Source: Tretioscincus oriximinensis (Eukaryota > Chordata > Lepidosauria > Squamata > Gymnophthalmidae). From it: a stretch of 64,000 nt of DNA. Where the stretch lies: NCBI GenBank assembly GCA_022410635.1, contig JAJVDF010000002.1, forward strand, positions 2,389,167-2,453,166, read 5' to 3'. The notes under the pieces were generated by a model. That model was given only the letters and a program-made list of their open reading frames with translations, was not told the origin of the DNA and searched no databases. The position numbers and the translations under genes are program-made. Positions 56,721 to 64,000 of the stretch are shown here, piece by piece (within the stretch, counting starts at the first letter, position 1; each line of letters opens with the position of its first letter).

Positions 56721-57827
56721 TACAGACATATGTGAAGGTCTGGTTGGCATAGTTAGTCAACTTTGTGCAGGTTTGGAAGCAACCGCAGGCTCTGCCGAAA
56801 TTCCTGCAATTTGTAAGTTATTTGGTATCTTAATGGGGCACAGTCTACCTGAGTTGTATGTCTGATCAGCTGCTGCTTTTGAGTGCTCAAATTGATATAT
56901 TCAGTCAGACATAAGCTGCCTTTAAGTATCACCTTCAGGATTTGCCTCCATTGATGCTTTGAGATAGAAGCAGGATGTATTGATCTTAGAATGAAATTTG
57001 CTGGTCTGGTGACTTTGTGTCCTACTGATTTAGCTCACAACAGTCATTTAGCCACTGCAAACAAATTGGAGCAACGCTGCCTGTGTTTGAGCAGCATGCC
57101 TGGCTGGTGAGAACCGGAAACGTCAGACTCCACCCACAGACATCAGAACTTTGCAGAGTCCAAAATCAGGACACAGTTGGCAGTGCTGTTCTGGTTGGAG
57201 AAGAGGAAATTGAATTCAATCCAATTTCTATCTCCTTTCCCCCCAAACCATATTAAAACCTGCTGTTGGAACATGTCCAATGTATTTTGCTTTTAACTTT
57301 TGTGAATTGTTTGTGGTTTGATTTAGAACTGATCGAACTTGTTCAACCTAGTCGCACCATCTCTAATAAACAGTCTTCCCGGACTGCTGGGTTTTGTCTG
57401 AATCAGCTACCCTCTTCAGCATTCTCTTCATACTACATTTTCATCCATAGTTTTGTCCATCCTTGGCTTTGAGAATGAAGAGGTCAATGCTGCACTGAAG
57501 AGCACTTGGTTTTGTAGTGTCTCCTGCTGTTGGAGCCCATCACCAGTTGGTGTTGTGAACTTCATTGGTAAAGACCTTTAGGGTAAACCCTTGAGTGTCA
57601 CCTATTTAAGGAGGAGAGAGCTACAGAAATAGGACTTTCAGCTTGTGTGGATTGAAATATACACCAACTGAAGTTTTCAATTTTTCTCAGCCCTTTGGTC
57701 TTCCAGCTATGAGATGATGAATAATCATAGGGACCAGCATCCACCTGAATGGGACTTATGGCCCAGCTAGTTAATCAGTCCGTTTTCACAATGGCCAAAC
57801 TATAGTAACAACGAAAATAACAAATAT
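56721..57827. other. Unassigned, no gene seen
   Basis: Nothing recognised. Confidence 0.4.
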
Positions 57828-57964
57828 CCTGCCCTCCATCCTAAGGTCCCGGGGCAGGTTACAACGGTGAATAAAACTAACATGAACATTTATTTATATA
57901 GAGCTAACCATGTACTTACAATACAATAAAGACTTAAAATTAAGATTGCATCACATTTTCATTT

Positions 57965-58017
<53 letters not shown>

Positions 58018-58149
58018 AGTTTCCACTTGTGTAAAACCAGGGATTGCAATCCTTGGGTATGCTTCTGTTAGTTTTATTCATAAGGTATGCTAATGTTAGT
58101 TTTATTCAGTGTTGTAACCTGCCATGGGACCTTAGGATGGAGGGCAGGA
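57828..58149. mobile_element. Foldback with (GAT)n centre
   Basis: Arms 57828-57886 and 58091-58149 are reverse complements ('cctgccctccatcctaaggt' against 'accttaggatggagggcagg'). The interior has (GAT)n at 57966-58015 and a repeated 'gttagttttattca'. The arm ends resemble L2-like LINE tails. Confidence 0.72.
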
Positions 58150-58489
58150 ATTGTGTTAAGCTGCACTTACGACGATTTTCTGAGCAAACTCTGCTCAGAA
58201 AATGTGTGGTGTGCAAACTGTGTGTAGTGATAGCATTTACCATTCTGATTTAATGTGAAGTTTGTGTGCCCTCAGCTTTTGCACCTGTTTTTCCCTACTA
58301 TGAATGCAGCTGAAAACGTGAGCAAGTAGTTGAAATGAAATGGTTGTCTGGGTGGAATTCTGCAAAGGAATACATTGTAGAGGCTGGGCCCATTCCTCAG
58401 GTGCAAAACATGCATTTACCCAGGAGCAGTGAAGGGCCCTCTTAACTTACATATTTTTAGTCTATATTAGCCTGGATACAGCATTTTTA
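58150..58489. other. Unassigned
   Basis: 58160-58230 has a hairpin 'ttttctgagcaaactctgct' related to 45176-45604. No gene. Confidence 0.35.
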
Positions 58490-58585
58490 GCAAGGGAGTC
58501 TCACTGTACCTTATAGACTAAAAAGAAAATAGACAGCATGAACCTTTGTAGATACATTTACTTCTTCAGACGCTAGAAGCGGAAG
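58490..58585. mobile_element. Old family V MITE half
   Basis: 'accttatagactaaaaagaa', 'gcatgaacctttgtagatac', 'cttcttcagacgctag' follow the family V arm in diverged form. Confidence 0.45.
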
Positions 58586-58599
58586 AGGACTTGTATTGA

Positions 58600-58815
58600 T
58601 TCAAAAAGGCCTGCCACGGGGTGCCCAGGAGGTGGTGAATTCTCTTTTGCTGGAAGTCTTTAAAGAGGCTGGACAACCATCTGTCTGGGATAGTTTAGTG
58701 ACAATTTATATTTGCTGGGCATTTGGAACAGTTGAAGATTTTGCCTTCTTCTGTTCCAGACTGCCTGGGTGCTGGCCCGATTCAGCAGGGCTCCTCTTAT
58801 GTTCTTATGTTCTAA
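58600..58815 (+). mobile_element. LINE 3' end (CR1-like)
   Basis: 'gcccaggaggtggtgaattc', 'ttgctggaagtctttaaaga', 'tctgtctgggatagtttagt', then 'gctcctcttatgttcttatg'. Body like CR1, terminus with ttcttatg octamers. Confidence 0.82.
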
Positions 58816-59269
58816 CTTTAATTTATGAAGTCTCAAGACCGATGAAGAACATCGTTAAATATCTGTTCAAGTAATTGTGCCAGCAAGGAAGGTGGGTGGG
58901 AAAAAGAAGAAGAAGAAATCCTCTTGTTTATTTTAGCCGCTCTTTTTTTCATTAGCAGAGACAGCTGTGGATTTCAGCTGTTGAACCTAATGAGGATTTC
59001 AGAAGTTGAACCCCTGGATTGCTTTCCTTTAACCTCATCCAACCTCTGTGAACTCACCGGGCTTTATGAATGTGTATGGATACAACCCAGAGCTAAACTT
59101 GGCTATTTACATGAGAAAATGTTTCCATAACTGGTATGTATAAGAAGTTTTTTTTTTNAAAAAAATGGTAGTGACACAGATTATTTTTACACTGATTCTG
59201 GGAAGTGGGGAAGACGCCATTAATACTGTACTCTAAATGGTTTCAAGAGAGTCTTGTCCATTAGAGGAG
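58816..59269. other. Unassigned
   Basis: Nothing recognised. Confidence 0.35.
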
Positions 59270-59360
59270 AAAGAGGAGGAGGAGAGAACTTTGAAGAACT
59301 GTGGCTGGCTCAAGGTCATCCAGCTGGCTTTTTATGAAGGAGTGCAGATTTGAATTAAGA
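59270..59360 (-). repeat. Sauria-type tRNA SINE, decayed
   Basis: 'gaactgtggctggctcaagg', 'tcatccagctggctttttat', then a worn B-box side 'gtgcagatttgaatt'. Confidence 0.6.
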
Positions 59361-59844
59361 AAAGGATAATATTAATCTTATCCTAAAATTAAATATTCTT
59401 TGCTTACTGGAGTACTGTAAGTGATTGACAGTTATTTCATATCCCAGTTGAAAAATCAGGCTTCTTTGCCCAAGCCCTCCCCCTCCCAGGCCCTCTCCCT
59501 TCCCAAATGCAGGTTAAAAGCCCATGATTTTTAAACTGTGGATGCTGTTCTGCTCAAATAATGGCTTTGCCTCGCCATCCTCTGCTACTCCCACCCTGTC
59601 CCCACTTCCCTCCTTGCCCCTCCCTCTCATTTTCCCCAGGTTGCTCTTCCCACTGCCCCTGCTCTACCCATTGGCTAATCTGAGATGCAGGGAACCTTTG
59701 TGGCTCAGGTCCAAATAAGACGCAAGGCCCTATTTTGTTCCAGAAGGAGGGCAAAAAGGACCTAGTATGGAAGCCCCTTAGAGATTTTTTGCATTTAGGT
59801 TGGAATCTAGTCCCAGCAATTGGCAGTAATAGAATATCTGTTCC
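59361..59844. other. Unassigned
   Basis: C-rich patch at 59470-59670; frames there are low-complexity. No gene. Confidence 0.35.
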
Positions 59845-60025
59845 TCCAAGTGCTCCACCAGTCCCCAACCCTTCTCAAAAAGAGGAAGGAAGTAGAACTT
59901 TCATTTGCTCTCAACTCCCTGAATGTGGCATTTAGAGGAATCCTATCTGTCTCTCCAAACAGGCATCTAGGCATTCATTCCATTAGCCCCGACGCACATG
60001 GTTTCCATGAATTTTTGTATGTTCT
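59845..60025 (-). mobile_element. Old LINE 3' fragment
   Basis: 'ctcaactccctgaatgtggc', 'atttagaggaatcctatctg', 'acatggtttccatgaa' resemble the LINE 3' region in reverse. Confidence 0.45.
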
Positions 60026-60054
60026 ATACAGCGCTAAGTAAGTAGTTAGCGCTA

Positions 60055-60106
60055 TAAAATAATAGTAATAATAGTAATAAAATGATAATGATGATGATGA
60101 TGATTC
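60055..60106. repeat. Imperfect AT-rich microsatellite
   Basis: (AATAGT)-like followed by (GAT)n. Confidence 0.7.
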
Positions 60107-60185
60107 TGTCTCATTTTTTATAAAGTTATCCAGGCTGAATCAGCGATTGTTATCAAAAGAGATAGTGACAGCAAATTTCATAGGT

Positions 60186-60360
60186 GAGAAGAGGAAGAAC
60201 TGAGTTTTTATACCCTGCTTTTCTCAACCAAGCGGCTTACAAGGTACTTATTTGAAGGCTTATATTCTATCTTTCCCACCACGTTATGGTGGGTGCCTAT
60301 TTATCTAGTTGTAAAGAGCTTTCAATCAGTTGGCTAAAGCCAACTATCCATCGCCAACAC
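60186..60360 (-). repeat. tRNA-derived SINE, truncated
   Basis: 'gaggaagaactgagttttta', 'taccctgcttttctcaacca', 'ttgaaggcttatattctatc' show the SINE body and tail; head lost. Confidence 0.65.
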
Positions 60361-61065
60361 ATGGGCTGTAAACTCTTTCTCTGTTGAAAGTCAGAGAAAA
60401 ATCAAAACTTTTAGCCTCTGTACAACCATGCCTCTGTTTGTGCAGCCTAACTTTCCTGTTCATCATCTTTGTAGAGTGCCCCCAGCTCTAGTTTATGTGG
60501 TAGAGAAAAGCCTCCAAAGGCCTCTTGTGTGTTCTCGAGAATCATGACACCTTGTTTTTAAGCATTTGGTTATTTTATCTGTTTTTATTGTAAACCATTT
60601 CAAGATTTCATAATGGGAAGTGGTGGCTAAATATTTCACACAGGCCAGCAAGCCATACTGAGATGTTTTCTGAGAAGCAGTATAAAACCCCCAAAGTTTC
60701 AAATAATTATATAACTGTACAAAAGGGAAAGGAACTTGCCAAGGGCAGTATAATCGTTGCAAATTTCATGGTTTATTTTATTTGCATAAAAACATTTACC
60801 TCTAATGTCTTCTCACTTCCATGTTCAAGAAAGCTCATTCAAAACAAACGTACTCTCAAAAACACAAATATTAAATGACTACACGGTCCATGTAATTTTA
60901 AAACAAGAATTGCAAAAACTGCAGAAAAGAAAATGAAAATCCTGACTTTAGTATACATTGTATAAATTGAACTAAATCATTTTATACTACAGTGTTTCAA
61001 AATATGACTTGTGGCAGAGAAAATGGCTACTGCCCAAATTAGATGTTATATAAAATAAATAGTTT
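60361..61065. other. Unassigned, no gene seen
   Basis: AT-rich, nothing recognised. Confidence 0.4.
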
Positions 61066-61445
61066 CAGATTTTCTGAGGCCCAAACTGGGGCAATCAATA
61101 TTCATGCTAATTTGCATATTCATGGAATATGAAAATCACTCACCAACATTCCTTCCCCCTCCGAAATCCCTGCCCAAGAAATCTGTGAAGCATATGAGAA
61201 ATGTTTGAACTGTGTGAGAATTTTCTGAAGTGTGTGAGAAATTTTCAAAGTGCATGAGAAATTTGATTTTTTTACTGAGGGGGAGAGTGCCTTCAGGAAC
61301 TAGTCTCAGTTGCCAGAGCCCCTAGCGGTGTGCAATGTTTTTTTTTTCTCAGCAAAAAATGGGGAAATCACGCCCGCTGGGAGGGGAGGATAGACCCCCC
61401 CCAAACTGGGTTTCCCTCTATAAAAGGGGTCATCCGGTCAGCCTA
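61066..61445. mobile_element. Long family G element (inverse of 46823)
   Basis: 'cagattttctgaggcccaaa' to 'ggggtcatccggtcagccta'. Contains 'attcatgctaatttgcatat' and repeated 'gtgtgagaa(a)tttt' words, the reverse complement of 46823-47256. The left terminal ~10 bp are missing. Confidence 0.78.
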
Positions 61446-61664
61446 GTTTAATTTATAGGAATGTGTGTGAAAATCAGTTTTCGTTAAATTGAACATGCTT
61501 CCTCGTGTGCATCATCAATGTACAGATTAAGGTCTACACTACGCTCCTCCTCCTATTGAGCATTGCGTGTACTGAATGAATACAGTGTTTGCATGGATCT
61601 GCACTCATTTAATTTCCATGTAGCCTTAAGTGGTCTTTAGATAGTTTTAAAGGAAGAGCAACTG

Positions 61665-62100
61665 GCAAAACCCGGTGCTTCCCCATTTCAGGGTTTGCCT
61701 CGCTATTTCTTTTAAAACACTTTCGCCATCTGCACCCACTTACAGCGATCCCATATTGCCTAGTAATCTCTTCGCATGATGAACCCCATAAGGCATTGCT
61801 GCCCTTACTAAACTTCTTGGCATTTCCTGTGATCCTTCCTATAATTCCCAAGCATTCTCTGCAAGCCCAAGAGTCAATGAATTTTTACATGTCANCCCAA
61901 AGTCCAGTGAAATTTGTCAACTTCACATTGTTGAATGTCTTCATGAAGCTTTCATTCAAATTTTGCACAATGCCTGCACTTGAATTGCACAAAGTGCAGT
62001 GGCTAGAAATCCTGTGGCAACATGAAGTACGTGTGTGACTTATGTGGATCGAAGGTAATGTCACTAACAACTCAGTAGAAATTGTGTGTAGAGATGTGGC
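61665..62100. repeat. Unnamed dispersed repeat, copy 2
   Basis: Same order of blocks as 28013-28440: 'ggtgcttccccatttcagg', 'gctatttcttttaaaac', 'cttcctataattcccaagc', 'gagtcaatgaatttttacat', 'tcacattgttgaatgtct', 'caactcagtagaa'. Confidence 0.65.
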
Positions 62101-63936
62101 CTCTGACAGCCTTTTCTGCCACAACACTGCTTCTCAAGGTGATCCAACTGTCTTCCAGGCATCTATTAAGACAGGACAATTGGGGCCTTTGCCCTGGGTG
62201 AAGGATAGGGGTACGCTGCAAATAATGCTCTCTGACCTTCCTGGTTTCTGAATGCTGCTGAAGAGCCTTTGATTCTGGGCTTTAAGAGTGTGGAAAATAA
62301 CCTATACTCAGTACAAACCAAAACCAAAAATAAGGTTTTTTTGTGGCATGCTGGGTAAGTGGAGATGGAAGGTAGGTGCCTTGAGTGGCCCAACATGACA
62401 AACAGGGAATAAATGTTCCCTGGCTGTGAAGTTATTATTCCTAGGGGAAGTGATGGCATCTGAAAAGCACACAGCTGTGAGTAGGTGCCCTGTCCATCAA
62501 ATGTTAAATCTCTGCTTGCCCTTCTACCATTTACATCTGTTTTGGCACAGCTGTAAATTTGGAAAAGTATTTTTTTTAAAAAACTCTTAGCTGCAACAAG
62601 ATCGAAAAGACTTAACACTTCTTTTTTTTCCTGTCTCCAGTGTTGATAATTAGCACCCTTCTGCCCACATCTTACGCAACAGGTGCTATTTGCGTTTTTA
62701 AAATATGCCTATAGATGCAGAACAGCTGAATATCTGCTTTTGCCCTGAATGATGGGATGACAGACTGTAGACAGAAAGCAATATTCTCCACCCCTCTCTG
62801 CTGCTGGAGATGGGCTGGAAGAATTCTTTCCAGTCAGAGACAATAGAGTAACCTAGTTTGTTGCTTCTGGTAAATGGATTTTGAAAGCTTTTGCATTGTT
62901 TTAAAAGCCTGTGACACCTGCATGGTGGGGTCAGGGGGCTGAACTCCAACAGCCTAGTCTGCCTCATCCAATTTTAAGGATTACATTTGAACTAAGATGA
63001 CAAGATGACAATCTGCATAAAGAAATCCAAGTCTTTCTTAAACCCCTTTCAATTATTTCTTTCTTATAATAGACTAAAATTACAGCTGGTGTGTTCATTG
63101 CACCACATGGGGAGAGACACCACATTCCAAGTTAGTGGTCACAGCAGGTTCTTTATCCTCAAGATGACCTCCTGTGTGTGCAGCCTCTGCTCACACGCAC
63201 AAGTTGAACCCCTGCCCATAAGAACATGTGCGGTGGCTCACGGAACTGGATCTTTCGTGACACATCTCAATCATTAGTCTGCCCTCACAGGCTCCTTCGC
63301 CATTCTACAGGTTAGCACAGAATATGGAGCTCATTTTAACTCACAACAAGTGATTAGAGCCAGGATACCACAGAATGCTGTCTTCATGAAGGCTGTTGAA
63401 CCCAACTCTAACCCCACTTACAGGATGCTATGAATAGCCTATTTCTGAAGATGTTTTGGGAGCCCAGTGAAATGGTCTTGGGTTCAGCATCCCTCTTATG
63501 CCAATCTGACCATTTACGTGGCAGATGGCTGCACCAGTTCATCGTTANGAAATACCAAGAGCATGCTTTAAAGCAGTCTCCAATTGTAGTGATCTGTGGC
63601 ATAAGTTTCCTAAGTTCCAAGGACTAATCCACTGTGTGGATACTGCTTTCCCTAATAAACACAGACTCAATCTATAAGCTCTATTCAGAAACTGCTACAG
63701 TGTGAACCAGCTGCTCATGATTTGTCCTCTCCATAGTCCCCCTGCAGATGATCTCCTACTGCCATCAAGNGAACTGGCACTGGTATTGGGGTTTCATGGG
63801 TTGCTACAAGTATTTTTTTCTGAAACCATTCAAGTTGGTAGCCAACATCACATCTCATTTATTTTATCTTACTTAGACATCATCCAAACACACAAAATAA
63901 AATGGGCCAAAAGAGAGGTAATAGTCCAGTCACTTA
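62101..63936. other. Unassigned; no gene supported
   Basis: A 150-codon minus frame (62166-62618) is the longest frame in the window, but it has no recognised domain and overlaps a different plus frame. Nothing else is recognised. Confidence 0.4.
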
Positions 63937-64000
63937 ATCCAGTTCTTGAGGACTGAAAATGGATTTAAAGTATGTATCAAAATAGCACCATTGTGAAATT
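63937..64000. mobile_element. Family T MITE, right arm at window edge
   Basis: 'ccagttcttgaggactgaaa' and 'atggatttaaagtatgtatc' match the right arm of family T (28493, 29343). Its left arm is only weakly visible upstream. Confidence 0.5.

Noticed and set aside
62166..62618. 150-codon minus-strand open frame
   Set aside because: Longest frame in the window, but no recognised domain, no splice context and no codon-like bias that I can see; expected by chance in 64 kb.

Overview
This window looks like gene-poor, repeat-dense nuclear DNA from a squamate reptile (a lizard; gecko-like is possible but unproven). The main reasons are several copies of a tRNA-derived SINE with the Sauria SINE layout, CR1/L2-type LINE 3' ends, an L1-type ORF2 fragment, and many short non-autonomous DNA transposons (MITEs) with long inverted repeats. 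The base use and single scattered Ns fit a vertebrate draft assembly. There is no operon, ribosome-binding-site logic, CRISPR array, rRNA gene or functional tRNA gene.

No complete protein-coding gene can be supported. Almost every open frame is short and comes from repeats. The only exon-like segment I flag is at 49128-49315 (+), a 62-codon frame that starts right after a strong splice acceptor and ends in a stop; I do not recognise the protein. The rest is best read as intergenic or intronic DNA.

Layout. 1-5300: nested LINE, SINE and MITE copies, small tandem/inverted repeats and two tail-to-tail CR1 pieces. 5700-7580: the longest stretch without recognised repeats, with a possible conserved non-coding block. 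8000-12600: a pyrimidine tract, a LINE end with internal duplication, the best-preserved CR1-like LINE (9808-10494) and an L1 fragment. 15160-20400: a hAT-type MITE, then an almost identical 2,025-bp tandem duplication whose two copies both end at an N, possibly an assembly artefact. 21342-23400: nested Harbinger-like MITEs, LINE and SINE. 27000-30900: a hAT MITE with a perfect 8-bp target duplication, several palindromic MITEs and a ~650-bp foldback. 34000-39900: SINEs, a Tc1-like palindrome, LINEs, a CpG-rich insert and a MITE with 14-bp flanking direct repeats. 41000-48900: an inverted pair of pogo/Tigger-like elements, SINEs and a long MITE relative. 52500-55300: the second copy of a nested MITE and a minisatellite. 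56000-64000: microsatellites, LINE ends, SINEs and further MITE copies.

The clearest result is a set of insertion events that can be dated relative to each other. Paralogous copies inside this same window preserve the empty sites, so target duplications can be read directly (3 bp TAA for family P, 8 bp for hAT elements). I name the unnamed families P, Q, G, V and T for reference; these are labels, not database names.
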